A stretch of DNA of 64,000 nt from CAMYLR01 sp039588915 (GCA_039588915.1 JBDGYV010000006.1:1-64000); one strand, 5' to 3'; counted from the first letter of the stretch, positions 1-9,628 are shown. The notes: generated by a model not told the origin, from the letters alone. Numbers and translations: made by a program.

Positions 1-1919
1 ATTGCGCCAAGCGAATCCCGGTGTTCGTCAGCTTTGGCGCGCAAGTCGTCGATGTCGATGTTGCCTTTGTCATCGGTGGCGATGGGTACGACCCGCATGC
101 CGGCCATGACCGCGCTGGCTGGGTTCGTTCCGTGCGCTGAGTTGGGGATCAAGCACGTCGTCCGATCGTGTTCCCCTCGCGACCGGTGGTACGCCCGGAT
201 CGCCAGTAGTCCCGTAAGCTCACCCTGTGAACCCGCGTTCGGCTGCATCGATACCGCCGCGAACCCAGTGATCTCGGACAGCTGGGCTTCGAGTTCAGTG
301 ATCAGCGATTCGTAGCCGCGAGCCTGATCGCGTGGCGCGAACGGATGAATGTTCCCAAACGCTTCCCATGTGATTGGAATCATTTCCGTCGTCGCATTGA
401 GCTTCATCGTGCACGAACCCAGCGGGATCATCCCGTGGGTCAGCGAGAAGTCACGGTTCTCAAGCCGCTTGAGGTAACGCAGCATCTCGGTTTCGGAGCG
501 ATAGCTGTGAAACACCGGGTGCGTAAGAAAAGGCGACGTCCGTTCGAGGTTATCGGGGATCACACCGGGCTCGCTGGAAGAGGAGCCACCGGTCTCCAGC
601 GGAACTTCGTCGCGAACAAACACTTCGAGCAGGTCATCCACGTCGTTCGCGATCGTCGTCTCGTCGAGCGACACGCCGACCCGAACGTCGGAGATCGGTC
701 TTAGGTTGATGCCGTGCTCGGCAGCCGTTTGATGGATCGGCGCCGCGTTTTCTACTTCGATGGTTAGCGTGTCGAAGTACGTATCGTTGACGACGCGATG
801 ACCGAGCTCTTGCAAACCCGTCGCCAGCCGCTGCGTCAAACCGTGGACGCGACGGGCGATTCGCTCGAGCCCTTCGGGACCATGGTAGGCGCCGTACATC
901 GCCGCCACGACGGCGAGCAGAACTTGCGCCGTGCAGACGTTGCTGGTCGCCCGCTCCTTTCGGATGTGTTGCTCGCGCGTCTGCAGCGCCATTCTGAGCG
1001 CTGGATCGCCGGCTGCGTCGCGCGTCAGGCCGATAATCCGCCCCGGGACCTTGCGAGCGAACTCAGTGCGTGTGGCATAGAACGCGGCGTGCGGCCCGCC
1101 ATACCCCATAGGCACACCAAACCGTTGAGTGTTGCCGATCGCGATATCAGCACCCCACGCACCCGGCGGAGATAGCAGCGTCAGTGCCAGCAGGTCGGTC
1201 GCCACCGTCACTAGCGCGTCCGCTTGATGAGCGCGCTCGCACAACGTTCGGTAGTCAACGATCGTGCCCTCGGTCGTCGGGTACTGAACCAACACCCCGG
1301 CCGTATCGGGACCGATCTCGGCGTCGAGCGCATCAACGACCCGGATATCGATCTCGCGCGCCGCGGCCCGCGTCTCGACGACCGCGATCGTCTGCGGGTG
1401 GCAGCCCCGATCGACGAGAAACACGTTGCGACCCTGTCTCACACGAGCCGACATCGCCATCGCCTCGGCCGCCGCCGTCGCCTCGTCAAGCAACGACGCG
1501 TTGGCGACCTCGAGGCTGATCAAGTCAGAAACCATCGTCTGAAATGTGAGCAGTGCCTCCATACGGCCCTGAGCGATCTCGGCTTGGTAAGGCGTGTAGG
1601 CGGTATACCAGCCGGGATTCTCGAGAATGTTCCTCAGAATCACCGGCGGCGTGACACAACCGTAGTAGCCCATGCCGATGTAGGAGCGGTACACCTCATT
1701 CTGGCCGGCCATCGCTCGCAGTTCGGCGAGGACCTGCTCTTCCGGAGCGGCCGGCAGAAGATCGAGCTCGTCGGCCATTTGGATTCCCGTGGGGACCACC
1801 GCGGCGGTCAGCTCATCGAGGCTCGAGTAACCGAGCGGTTCGAGCATCGCCCTGATGTCACCATCACGCGGTCCGATATGTCGGTCGGCGAACCGGTCCG
1901 GTGGTGGGATAGCCGTCAT
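1..1919 (-). CDS. gcvP: Glycine dehydrogenase (decarboxylating), P protein, 3' end outside window
   Basis: P protein of the glycine cleavage system: PLP-dependent glycine decarboxylation with transfer of the aminomethyl group to lipoyl-GcvH. The frame is open from an ATG at 1919 to the left edge, about 639 residues of a usual 950 or so. The N-terminus reads DRFADRHIGPRD, the segment near residue 500 contains the hallmark HGMIPLGSCTMKLNA, and the last visible part has IPNSAHGTNPASAVMAGM. The continuous frame through residues 400-500 shows the single-chain form rather than split GcvPA/GcvPB. The PLP lysine lies beyond the window. It follows gcvH by 12 bases, so the two are almost certainly co-transcribed; no gcvT is seen here. 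Confidence 0.97.
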   Translation of the reverse strand, partial: MTAIPPPDRFADRHIGPRDGDIRAMLEPLGYSSLDELTAAVVPTGIQMADELDLLPAAPEEQVLAELRAMAGQNEVYRSYIGMGYYGCVTPPVILRNILENPGWYTAYTPYQAEIAQGRMEALLTFQTMVSDLISLEVANASLLDEATAAAEAMAMSARVRQGRNVFLVDRGCHPQTIAVVETRAAAREIDIRVVDALDAEIGPDTAGVLVQYPTTEGTIVDYRTLCERAHQADALVTVATDLLALTLLSPPGAWGADIAIGNTQRFGVPMGYGGPHAAFYATRTEFARKVPGRIIGLTRDAAGDPALRMALQTREQHIRKERATSNVCTAQVLLAVVAAMYGAYHGPEGLERIARRVHGLTQRLATGLQELGHRVVNDTYFDTLTIEVENAAPIHQTAAEHGINLRPISDVRVGVSLDETTIANDVDDLLEVFVRDEVPLETGGSSSSEPGVIPDNLERTSPFLTHPVFHSYRSETEMLRYLKRLENRDFSLTHGMIPLGSCTMKLNATTEMIPITWEAFGNIHPFAPRDQARGYESLITELEAQLSEITGFAAVSMQPNAGSQGELTGLLAIRAYHRSRGEHDRTTCLIPNSAHGTNPASAVMAGMRVVPIATDDKGNIDIDDLRAKADEHRDSLGA

Positions 1920-1931
1920 TTGCGTGAGAGC

Positions 1932-2318
1932 CTAGCCGATGTGTTGTTGATACGCGTCGGCGTCGAGGAGCCCATCGACCGCTGACCGGTCGTCGACGCG
2001 CAGGCGGATCATCCAACCCTCGCCGTAGGGGTCGGTGTTGACCAGTTCCGGACGATCGTCGAGCGCAGCGTTGACTTCGGTGATCTCGCCGCCGAACGGT
2101 GCGAACAGATCGGCCACTGTCTTGACCGCTTCGATCGTGCCTGCGGAGTCGCCCTTGGCAACCTTGGCGCCAACCTCAGGGAGCTCGAGAAACACGACAT
2201 CACCCAACTCACCCTGGGCGTAGTCGGTGATCCCGATGGTGGCGATGCCACTCTCACCATCAAACGCCACCCACTCATGATCCTCCGAATAGCGGAACTC
2301 GTCGGGCACGTTGGACAT
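1932..2318 (-). CDS. gcvH: Glycine cleavage system H protein
   Basis: Lipoyl carrier of the glycine cleavage system, shuttling the aminomethyl intermediate between the P, T and L proteins in the cytoplasm. The 128 residues match the usual length. SEDHEWV near the N-terminus and the lipoylation site TIEAVKTVAD (lysine 66) are diagnostic; the more common form is ESVKAASD, so the flanking residues vary slightly. The C-terminal PYGEGWMIRL is also typical. An AGGAGA ribosome-binding site lies just before the ATG. It is first in a gcvH-gcvP unit. Confidence 0.97.
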   Translation of the reverse strand: MSNVPDEFRYSEDHEWVAFDGESGIATIGITDYAQGELGDVVFLELPEVGAKVAKGDSAGTIEAVKTVADLFAPFGGEITEVNAALDDRPELVNTDPYGEGWMIRLRVDDRSAVDGLLDADAYQQHIG

Positions 2319-2365
2319 GCGGCTCTCCTGGATAGCTTGGCGAGTAGGTAGGTACGAGTGTGGAA

Positions 2366-2394
2366 ACGTTAGCGGCCCGTTTTTGACCCGTCAA
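2366..2394 (-). promoter_or_regulatory. Possible sigma70-type promoter for gcvHP
   Basis: On the minus strand TTGACG (2394-2389) is followed after 17 bases by TAACGT (2371-2366), about 48 bases before the gcvH start. The -35 box is good and the -10 box poor. It overlaps the stop codon of the upstream NRDE gene, so gcvHP may be expressed separately. I saw no glycine riboswitch in the short leader. Confidence 0.35.
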
Positions 2395-3158
2395 CGATTT
2401 GCAGACTGTGTCGCACCCCCCTGCTGAACCTCCACAAGCGGCGTCGAGCAAGGTGCGCCATCAGCGTAACTGAGCTCGATCGAGCCCCCCGTTCCATGTG
2501 AACCGATCCGCCACACCGCCGCGCTCCGCGTCCCGTACCGCGCACCGTGCAGACACAACGCGTCGTCCCCGGAGTGGCCGTGGTCGCCTAGAATCAGGGC
2601 CAGCGTCGACACCAACGACTTCGGCGCCGGCGATCCCGCAGGCAAGTCCCATAGACCGGCCGCCCCGAGGAGTTCGATCGCCCGCTTCACCTTTGGCTCC
2701 GACGCGGTGTTATCGATGGCGCGATTGGTGACAATGTGGCAACCGATATCGAGGGGCTGCGCGGTTGCGCGACCGTCGGCGTACTCGACCAGGTGGCCAC
2801 CGTCAGCATCGATGGTGAGCAGGTTAAACGCGTTGTAGAGGTGGTCCAAGCGCGTCAGCTGGGCCACGACCTCGTTGCTGTCCGCGCAACTCAGCAAATC
2901 TCGGCATAACAGGCCCCGCGACCGGCGGTCGCGTTCGATCGGATAGTGCTCGGCATTCGTCAGCCCGACCCACAATCCCGTTTCATTGGCGCCCATCCAC
3001 GTTCCACCTGCCTCGTCGTCGCGTGGCGCCAGAAACCGCGGTCGATCCCCTCCCCAGGCGGGAGGTGAAGCCGGCCGCGCGTACGCCTCGTCCCGGTTGG
3101 TAGCCACTACGAGGGGTGCGTCGTCAAAAACGTGGTGAAAGGCGATCAGCGTGCACAC
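2391..3158 (-). CDS. NRDE family protein (TANGO2-like)
   Basis: Member of the NRDE/TANGO2 family, named for the Asn-Arg-Asp-Glu motif, visible here as ATNRDEAYARP around residues 19-29. The protein starts MCTLIAF; a cysteine directly after the initiator methionine resembles N-terminal-nucleophile hydrolases, but the reaction is not established for bacterial members. Other typical segments are the GGTWMGAN block and NAFNLL. At 255 residues it is full length. No signal peptide is evident. It lies 72 bases upstream of gcvH on the same strand and may be loosely co-expressed. Confidence 0.85.
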   Translation of the reverse strand: MCTLIAFHHVFDDAPLVVATNRDEAYARPASPPAWGGDRPRFLAPRDDEAGGTWMGANETGLWVGLTNAEHYPIERDRRSRGLLCRDLLSCADSNEVVAQLTRLDHLYNAFNLLTIDADGGHLVEYADGRATAQPLDIGCHIVTNRAIDNTASEPKVKRAIELLGAAGLWDLPAGSPAPKSLVSTLALILGDHGHSGDDALCLHGARYGTRSAAVWRIGSHGTGGSIELSYADGAPCSTPLVEVQQGGATQSANR

Positions 3159-3176
3159 GACAGTGCTAACGCCACA

Positions 3177-3581
3177 TCAATCGTCGTAGCGGCGGTACTC
3201 GGCCCAGGTGTCACGCCTGGCCATCCGTCGAAACCCCGCGAAGATCAGGACACCGATCGTGAGGTGCAGCAACAACAGCGCCAAGGCGATGATCGAAAAG
3301 GCGTTGTCGAGCAGCGTCTTGAGGTAGATCGCCGAGTAGACGAGGTACAGCGCACCCAAAGTGAGGAGAGCGAACTTGCCGAATCTGGAAGGCTTCCCGC
3401 GACCGCGCACCGCCTGTCGTACAACCGCCGCATTCTGGTGGATAGCCACAAACGGATCGTACACGCTGCGATCGAGTGGGACACCACATCGCTCGCATGC
3501 AGCCTGAACACCCGGCTGCAGGTGACCACACTGATCGCAAAACGTTAACGCGGTATCGTCTTCCCACGATTCAGAGCTCAT
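3177..3581 (-). CDS. Zinc-ribbon protein with two membrane helices, unknown function
   Basis: A 134-residue protein read from the ATG at 3581 (MSSESWEDD); a longer upstream frame exists but would run through the divergent promoter region. Near the N-terminus is a four-cysteine zinc ribbon, CDQCG followed ten residues later by CERCG. The C-terminal half has two hydrophobic segments (FALLTLGALYLVYSAIYL and a longer one ending LLLLHLTIGVLIFAGF). I infer a small inner-membrane protein with a cytoplasmic zinc ribbon. I do not recognise a named family. It is divergent from the DUF885 gene. Confidence 0.7.
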   Translation of the reverse strand: MSSESWEDDTALTFCDQCGHLQPGVQAACERCGVPLDRSVYDPFVAIHQNAAVVRQAVRGRGKPSRFGKFALLTLGALYLVYSAIYLKTLLDNAFSIIALALLLLHLTIGVLIFAGFRRMARRDTWAEYRRYDD

Positions 3582-3657
3582 GGGGTCAATATACCCGCCG
3601 GATAGTACGTTGTACGACGGTTGGCCACTGCCCAGTGCACACCGATTAGGAGAGATC

Positions 3658-5406
3658 ATGAAAGCCGTACTTCCGATTCTGCTCGCGCTGGCCACGCTCG
3701 CGCTGGTGGCGACGTCGGCCCGCGCGCAACGGAACTCCGACGAGGAGTTCGACACCGTGGCCGAGGCCTTTCTCGATCGATACTTCGACTTTTACCCTAC
3801 CGCCGCAATGCGGGCCGGCCTGCACGACTACGACGGTCGCCTGGGCGACCGGAGCGCAGCCGCGATCGAGGCCTACCTGGCAGACATCGACGCGTTCGAG
3901 AAGCGGCTCCTGGCGGTTGCGCAGGAGGGGCTCTCGCCCGACCAGCAGGTGGACCGCGTAGTCATTCTGCGCCAAATCGATCGCGACCAATTCTGGTTGG
4001 AGGAACTGGCGACGTGGCGCAGTAACCCGCGCTACTACGCAGGCCAGATGGATCTCACGTTTCTGCTGTTGCTCGATTACGCTCCACTCGAGAAGCGGAT
4101 GGTGTCGATCGTCGAGCGACTCGAGCAGTTTCCGAGCCTGGTCGCGGCGGCGCGTGCAAACATCGACACCCCTCCGCGCCCATTCATCGAGACGGCGCTG
4201 ATCACTTACCGCGGGCTACCCAACTTCCTCGAGAAGGATCTCGTCGAAGCGCTCGCATCCGTCGACGATCCGGAGCTCCAGCAGCGATTCCAGCGGGCGA
4301 TGTACCAGGCGGCAGCCGCGCTCAACGACTACGCCTACGACCTCGAGACGCGTCTCGACACACCGCCCTTTGGCGAGTTCGCGATGGGCGCCGAGAGCTA
4401 TCGACGCATGAACGCGCATCTGTCGGTGGTCGACCTGCCGCTCGACCAGTTGAAAGCGATCGGCGAAGAAGAGCTGGCCCGGCTCCGGAACCTTGCTTAC
4501 GAGCTCGCGCTCGAGATCACCGGTGACGTTGAGAACTCCGACCGTGACGCGGTCGTGCTCGCAGCGTTTGACGCGATCGGTTTGGATCAGCCCGCGCCGG
4601 AAGAGATCGTCAGCAGCGCCGCCGATGTCATCGGCGACCTGAGAAGGTTCGTTGACGAGACGCCGGTCGGGACGGTACTGCCGGGCGATGTCGAGGTCCG
4701 AGAGATCCCACCGTTTCGACGTACGAACTTCGCCTACATCTTCATCCCCGGTCCGTTCGAGACGGCTGCCACGACCGGTTTTTACTTCATACAACCGGTC
4801 GAGGAGAATTGGTCGGAAGCGGTCAAGACAGAGTTTCTGACGCGCAACAACGACTGGGCGATCTTGAACACCAGCGGTCACGAGGCGTACCCAGGCCATT
4901 ATCACCACTACAATCACATCAACCGCGCCCCGACTCGGGCCCAGCAACTGTTGACCGCATATGTCACAACCGAGGGGTGGGCCCACTACGGCGAGGAGAT
5001 GAGCTGGCGCCAGGGTCTGGGTGGCGGCGGACCCAAGCTCGGACTGGCAGTTGTCCAGGACGCGCTGCTGAGGGTGGTCCGTTACCTGGCATCAATCGGC
5101 CTCCATACCGAAGGCATGTCGGTCGAGACAGCCGAGGAGATGTTCCACCGGGTGGCCTATCAGGACTCGGTCAACGCGCGCCAGCAGGCGCTGCGCGGGA
5201 CCTACGACCCGGAGTACCTGAACTACACGTTGGGCAAGCTGATGATCTTGCGCCTGCGGGACGACGCGCGGGCGGAGGCCGAAGCCCGTGGCGAACCTTT
5301 CGATCTCAAAGCGTTCCACGACGACTTCATGAGCCGCGGCGCACCAGCGGTCCCGTGGATCGGACGGCGGATGCTGAACGATCCGGAGTGGCAACCGTTT
5401 CGTTGA
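3658..5406 (+). CDS. Exported DUF885 family protein (putative metal-dependent hydrolase)
   Basis: DUF885 protein of 582 residues. The start is the ATG at 3658, preceded by AGGAGA, giving a clear signal peptide (MKAVLPILLALATLALVATSARAQ). The family hallmark, an HEAYPGH-type motif resembling a zinc-peptidase site, is seen as HEAYPGHY near residue 408. The C-terminal YTLGKLMILRLRDDAR is also typical. Substrates of the family are largely unknown; peptidase or dipeptidase-like activity is often suspected. It probably acts in the periplasm. Its stop overlaps the start of the next gene by one base (TGATG), indicating translational coupling. Confidence 0.85.
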   Translation: MKAVLPILLALATLALVATSARAQRNSDEEFDTVAEAFLDRYFDFYPTAAMRAGLHDYDGRLGDRSAAAIEAYLADIDAFEKRLLAVAQEGLSPDQQVDRVVILRQIDRDQFWLEELATWRSNPRYYAGQMDLTFLLLLDYAPLEKRMVSIVERLEQFPSLVAAARANIDTPPRPFIETALITYRGLPNFLEKDLVEALASVDDPELQQRFQRAMYQAAAALNDYAYDLETRLDTPPFGEFAMGAESYRRMNAHLSVVDLPLDQLKAIGEEELARLRNLAYELALEITGDVENSDRDAVVLAAFDAIGLDQPAPEEIVSSAADVIGDLRRFVDETPVGTVLPGDVEVREIPPFRRTNFAYIFIPGPFETAATTGFYFIQPVEENWSEAVKTEFLTRNNDWAILNTSGHEAYPGHYHHYNHINRAPTRAQQLLTAYVTTEGWAHYGEEMSWRQGLGGGGPKLGLAVVQDALLRVVRYLASIGLHTEGMSVETAEEMFHRVAYQDSVNARQQALRGTYDPEYLNYTLGKLMILRLRDDARAEAEARGEPFDLKAFHDDFMSRGAPAVPWIGRRMLNDPEWQPFR

Positions 5407-6446
5407 TGCGGGCGGTCTACATCGAGCGCCACGGTGGCCCCGAAGTGGTAACCGTCGGTGAGCTAGCCGTACCCGAACCCGGACCCGGTGAGGTCCGCAT
5501 CAAGATCGTCGCGGCGGCGCTCAACCACCTCGATCTGTGGGTGCAGCGCGGTATCCCAGGCATCGAACTTTCGATGCCACACGTGCTCGGTTCTGACGGA
5601 GCAGGTGTCATCGACGCGCTCGGCGATGGCGTCGAATCCTTTGCCGTGGGCGACAAGGTGCACCTGCAGCCAGGTCTCTTCTGTGGCGATTGCGAGTACT
5701 GCGAGCAGGGTGAGGAGTCGCTTTGCACTCGCTATCGGTTGCTCGGCGAGCACGTGTCGGGAACGTTCGCTGAGTTCGCGATCGCCCCCGCGGTCAACGC
5801 GTACCTCAAGCCGGACACGTTGACGTGGGAGGCGGCGGCCGCCTTTCCGCTAGCGTACGAGACCGCCTGGCGGCTGCTCATGTCGGCCGGGCGGTTGAAA
5901 CCCGGGGAAAGCGTCCTGATTCACGGCATCGGCGGTAGCGTCGCCGGTGCCGCGCTTCAAATCGCCAAGCATGTGGGAGCGCGCGTGTACGCGACGTCAT
6001 CGAGCCAGGCTAAGCTCGATCGAGCACTCAAGCTCGGCGCTGATGTCGTCCTCGACTACACCGTGCAGGACATACCCGCGGCGATTCGAGAGCACACTTC
6101 CAAGCGCGGCGTAGACCTGGTTATCGACAACGTCGGCCAGGCTACGTGGCGCGACTCGATCGAGAGCGTCCGCCGCGGCGGGCGGATCGCCACCTGCGGG
6201 GCCACTACCGGGAACGATGCCGTGACGCCAATCAACCGCGTATACTGGAAGCAGATCTCGATACACGGCTCGACGATGGCCAACCGGCGGGAGTTCGAAG
6301 CGGTCTCGAAACTTGTGATCGACGGCGATATCGAACCGATTATCGATCGTACCTTCCCAATCGCCGAGGCCCCGGCGGCGCTGGAGCGCCTCGCGAACGG
6401 AGATCAGTTCGGAAAAATCGTGTTAACCACGGGAGCCACAGCTTAG
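5406..6446 (+). CDS. Zinc-binding alcohol dehydrogenase / quinone oxidoreductase family
   Basis: Medium-chain dehydrogenase/reductase of 346 residues, NAD(P)H-dependent. The N-terminal GroES-like domain ends with a structural zinc site, CGDCEYCEQGEESLC (four cysteines), and the Rossmann part contains IHGIGGSVAGAALQIAKHVGARV. The SMPHVLGSDGAGVI segment is typical. The substrate cannot be read from the sequence. The start is the ATG at 5406 overlapping the DUF885 stop. Cytoplasmic, without signal peptide. Confidence 0.9.
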   Translation: MRAVYIERHGGPEVVTVGELAVPEPGPGEVRIKIVAAALNHLDLWVQRGIPGIELSMPHVLGSDGAGVIDALGDGVESFAVGDKVHLQPGLFCGDCEYCEQGEESLCTRYRLLGEHVSGTFAEFAIAPAVNAYLKPDTLTWEAAAAFPLAYETAWRLLMSAGRLKPGESVLIHGIGGSVAGAALQIAKHVGARVYATSSSQAKLDRALKLGADVVLDYTVQDIPAAIREHTSKRGVDLVIDNVGQATWRDSIESVRRGGRIATCGATTGNDAVTPINRVYWKQISIHGSTMANRREFEAVSKLVIDGDIEPIIDRTFPIAEAPAALERLANGDQFGKIVLTTGATA

Positions 6447-6460
6447 GCGAGTAGGGACGA

Positions 6461-7363
6461 ATGCGAGTTCGATTGCTGTCGATGTGGGCGTGGCTGGTGA
6501 TCGCCGGTGGGGTCGGCTTTGGCGCGTGTCAACCGAGCGACCCGGCGACCACGACGGTCGATGACCCCGAGGCCGAGATCCCCGATACCCTTAGCACCGA
6601 AGAACAATCCGCGTTCGCCGTTGACCTCGAGCGGTATTCGGAGATGTCAGACGGTCGCTTGGACACGGTCGACATGCTCGGACGAGCCGATGATGCGGCG
6701 TGGCACGTGCAAGTGTTGAACTACCGAACCGATCTTATCGCTATGACGTATGCGACCTGGTATGAAGGCCCAGACAGTGCGGCGCTGATCGCCGCCGATG
6801 GCCAACCTCACCTCGAGGACAACCTCGGTAACGTTTACAACGGAGTCGTGATCCCCAGCAATCCGCGCTTCAAGATCGATTCCGGGACGACCGCCGTCGG
6901 AGTATACGTGTTCACCCCCGCAGTCAAAACCACAGCCGACTCGCTGATGCTGTTCATCAACGACTCAACAGCGCCGACGATTCGAGTCGGTCCGTTTGGG
7001 ATCTTCCACGATCACACATCTGGTTCGGGTCCGCTGTCGACGGGCATCAGCGGCGGTCTCTCCACATACCAGCTCGAGATGCAATCATGGAGATGCTCCA
7101 AGGAAGCGGGCTACGTGCGCGTCAACGGCGAGGTGAGGAACATCTCGGGCGAGCCGCTGGAAGACGTCGAGGTGGTGGGAAGCTTTAACGCTGCGGATGG
7201 AACGCTTGTCAAGTCGGGCAGCGCCTTGATCGATTTCAACCCGCTTCTTCCCGGCCAAAGCTCGGCCTTTGAGGCGCGAGCCGAGGACGACCCGGAAGTG
7301 TCCGATTGTAACGTTACCTTTAGAAAACTCGGCGGCGGCGAGATCCCGGCCCGTATCCCCTAG
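6461..7363 (+). CDS. Lipoprotein with C-terminal FxLYD domain
   Basis: A 300-residue exported protein. The N-terminus has a hydrophobic stretch ending in a lipobox-like VGFGAC, followed by an acidic linker. The last 90 residues (VNGEVRNISGEPLEDVEVVGSF and on) match the FxLYD domain, a beta-sandwich found in secreted bacterial and archaeal proteins. The middle part (residues 60-190) is probably another beta domain that I do not recognise. It starts 14 bases after the dehydrogenase gene and may be in the same transcript. Function unknown. Confidence 0.75.
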   Translation: MRVRLLSMWAWLVIAGGVGFGACQPSDPATTTVDDPEAEIPDTLSTEEQSAFAVDLERYSEMSDGRLDTVDMLGRADDAAWHVQVLNYRTDLIAMTYATWYEGPDSAALIAADGQPHLEDNLGNVYNGVVIPSNPRFKIDSGTTAVGVYVFTPAVKTTADSLMLFINDSTAPTIRVGPFGIFHDHTSGSGPLSTGISGGLSTYQLEMQSWRCSKEAGYVRVNGEVRNISGEPLEDVEVVGSFNAADGTLVKSGSALIDFNPLLPGQSSAFEARAEDDPEVSDCNVTFRKLGGGEIPARIP

Positions 7364-7385
7364 CTCCTACAACTAGCGTAGCCGG

Positions 7386-8759
7386 CTAGCCGACCCCACT
7401 CGCGTACTCGTGATAGAAGTGCGCCGCGGCAGCGATCCCACGATGGAAGTTGTCCAAGTCGAGGTTCTCGTCGGGGGCGTGCGCATTCTCGTCGGGCAGG
7501 CCGAACCCCATCAGAATCGACGTCAAGCCCAGTGTGCTCTGAAAAGCGTTGGTGATCGGGATTGAGCCGCCCTCGCGCGTAAAAACGGGCTCGGCGCCGA
7601 ACGCCGCCGCCAGCGCGCGTTTGGCCGCCTGGTTGGCGGGGTGATCGAGCGGCGCCAGGTACGCGTGGGCGCCGTGGTGGGGAGTGACCTTTACGGTGAC
7701 GCCCGGTGGCGTGACTCGTTTGACATGACTCGTAAACAGACGCGCTATCTCCTGCGGATCTTGATCCGGCACAAGCCGCATCGAGACTTTGGCCGACGCT
7801 TCGCCCGGCAGCACCGTCTTCGCGCCATCACCTGTGAAGCCGGAGATCATTCCGTTGATATCCAACGCCGGCCGGGCCCAGGTGCGCTCCAACGTCGAGA
7901 AGCCCGCTTCTCCAACCAACTCTGAAACGTCGAGCTGCTTCTTGTACGCCTCTTCGTCGAACGGGAGCCGAGCGTACTCGCTGCGCTCCTCTTCGGTCAG
8001 TGGTCGAACACGATCGTAGAAACCATCAATCACGATCCGCTCGTCGTCGTCTTTGAGTGATGCCAGGATCTTCGCCAACGCCTGCGCCGGGTTCGCAACC
8101 GCACCGCCAAAAGAACCGGAGTGCAGGTCGGTATTCGCACCCCGAACGTGGAGCTCCATGTAGCATAGCCCGCGCAGACCGTAACACAGCGACGGCACCC
8201 CGCGGGCGAACATTGGGCTGTCGGAGATCATGATCACATCGGCTGCCAGATCGGTGTTACGCTCGACCAAGAACGGCTCGAGACTCTCAGAACCGATCTC
8301 CTCTTCGCCCTCCAGCAGAACCTTCACGTTGCACGGCAGCCCTCCGTGAACGGTGAAGTGCGCCTCCCACGCCATCAAGTGCGCCAAGACCTGACCTTTG
8401 TCGTCTACCGATCCGCGGCCGTAGATCTTCCCGTCACGGACCGTTGCTTCGAACGGTGGTGAAGTCCACAGCTCGATAGGGTCCGGCGGCTGGACGTCGT
8501 AGTGGCCATAGAACAGCACGGTCGGGGCGCCCTCCGCCTCGAGCCACTCGGCGTACACGATGGGGTGACCGTTGGTTTTGATGACCTCCACGGTTTGAAA
8601 TCCAGCATCTCGTAGAGAATCGTGGCAGTAATCCGCACACCGCTCAACGTCCTGAGCGCGTTCGGGATCGGTCGACACGCTCGGGATCGCGACGAACGCC
8701 TTCAGCTCTTCGACGTGCGCATCGCGCCGAGACTCGATGTGATCAATTACCGCATCCAT
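7386..8759 (-). CDS. M20 family dipeptidase (carnosinase-like)
   Basis: Cytosolic metallo-dipeptidase of the M20 family, 457 residues, read from the ATG at 8759 (MDAVIDHIESRRDAHVEELKAF). The two-zinc site is visible: FYGHYDVQPPDP (His86, Asp88), GRGSVDDKGQ (Asp119/120) and LLEGEEEIGSE (catalytic/ligand Glu152-153). The lid domain carries RGLCYMELHVRGANTDLHSGSFGG, typical of the CNDP-like subgroup. It hydrolyses small peptides. Its first 13 bases overlap the dienelactone hydrolase gene, so the two are coupled. Confidence 0.93.
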   Translation of the reverse strand: MDAVIDHIESRRDAHVEELKAFVAIPSVSTDPERAQDVERCADYCHDSLRDAGFQTVEVIKTNGHPIVYAEWLEAEGAPTVLFYGHYDVQPPDPIELWTSPPFEATVRDGKIYGRGSVDDKGQVLAHLMAWEAHFTVHGGLPCNVKVLLEGEEEIGSESLEPFLVERNTDLAADVIMISDSPMFARGVPSLCYGLRGLCYMELHVRGANTDLHSGSFGGAVANPAQALAKILASLKDDDERIVIDGFYDRVRPLTEEERSEYARLPFDEEAYKKQLDVSELVGEAGFSTLERTWARPALDINGMISGFTGDGAKTVLPGEASAKVSMRLVPDQDPQEIARLFTSHVKRVTPPGVTVKVTPHHGAHAYLAPLDHPANQAAKRALAAAFGAEPVFTREGGSIPITNAFQSTLGLTSILMGFGLPDENAHAPDENLDLDNFHRGIAAAAHFYHEYASGVG

Positions 8760-9628
8760 AGGCTCACCAACAGGGTTCGGGACAGGTACGTTTGAAGCCG
8801 CCGCCAAGCATCGACAGCCGGAGCTAGTCGGCGGTCCGGTTCGCGGTCCACCCACAGCCAAAAACCGTGATCGACAGCATCATAGACGTGAACGTCGTTC
8901 GGCACGCCAGCTTCACGAAGGGCAGCCACAAACCGCTCCACCTCGTCGGGTGGGATGCCACTATCCATCTCAGCAAACGTGCCATAGATCTCGTGATCGA
9001 TGCGGGCCAACTCCGCCGGGTCCGTGAGCAGTTGACCGTAGAAGATCGCCGTGCCTTCGTGGTGCTCTCCGCCAAGTGCATAGCTGAGCGCGATGCCCCC
9101 ACCAAAACACCAGCCGATCGTGGCGATGCCACCGGTCACGTCGTCACGTGCGCGCAAGAAACGCTGGGCACCATCGAGGTTCGCAATGACGGTCGTCATG
9201 TCGCCTCGTGCCTCGCGCACCAGCGCCATGTTTTCGTTCTGGTTGCTGCCGGTGCGGGACCGGTAGAGGTCGGCCGCCAAGGCAACGTATCCTTCCTCCG
9301 CGAGCGCATCCGCTACCTGTCGGACGCGATCGTTCAAGCCGTTCCACTCGTGGATCAGGATCACGGCCGGGTGCGAACCGTCGTCGGTCGGCACAGCGAG
9401 ATAGCCCATGGTTTGAGAATCCGGCGCGAAGTACCGCACCGGTTGCCCGGCCGGCGGAGGCGCCGTTCCCAGCAACGCCGCCGGCAAAGAGTCCGCGTCT
9501 GTGGCGACATCAGATGGACGAGCGTCAACCCCATCGGAATCCGACGCCGCGCCCCCGCACGCGGAAGCGACCAGAATCGCGTTCACAACCAAGCGTATTA
9601 ACAGCTTTCGGTATGCATCTTTGCGCAT
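8747..9628 (-). CDS. Dienelactone hydrolase family lipoprotein
   Basis: Alpha/beta hydrolase of the DLH family, 293 residues, with an added export signal: a hydrophobic N-terminus ending in LVASAC (Cys24), a lipobox. The DLH core shows HEWNGLNDRVRQVAD, the nucleophile elbow GWCFGGG (Cys174) and the histidine in AVDHGFW (His254). The family hydrolyses dienelactone-like esters or lactones, but many members have other substrates, and the lipoprotein form points to a periplasmic role. It overlaps the downstream M20 dipeptidase by 13 bases. Confidence 0.88.
   Translation of the reverse strand: MRKDAYRKLLIRLVVNAILVASACGGAASDSDGVDARPSDVATDADSLPAALLGTAPPPAGQPVRYFAPDSQTMGYLAVPTDDGSHPAVILIHEWNGLNDRVRQVADALAEEGYVALAADLYRSRTGSNQNENMALVREARGDMTTVIANLDGAQRFLRARDDVTGGIATIGWCFGGGIALSYALGGEHHEGTAIFYGQLLTDPAELARIDHEIYGTFAEMDSGIPPDEVERFVAALREAGVPNDVHVYDAVDHGFWLWVDREPDRRLAPAVDAWRRLQTYLSRTLLVSLWMR

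Noticed and set aside
1224..1985. Long plus-strand frame over gcvP
   Set aside because: It is the antisense of well-conserved gcvP sequence, with no ribosome site and an Arg/His-rich translation.
2319..2390. Glycine riboswitch before gcvH
   Set aside because: The leader is about 70 bases and shows no tandem aptamer structure that I could trace.
4216..4986. A 256-residue minus-strand frame over the DUF885 gene
   Set aside because: Shadow of the DUF885 coding sequence, which carries the HEAYPGH-type motif.
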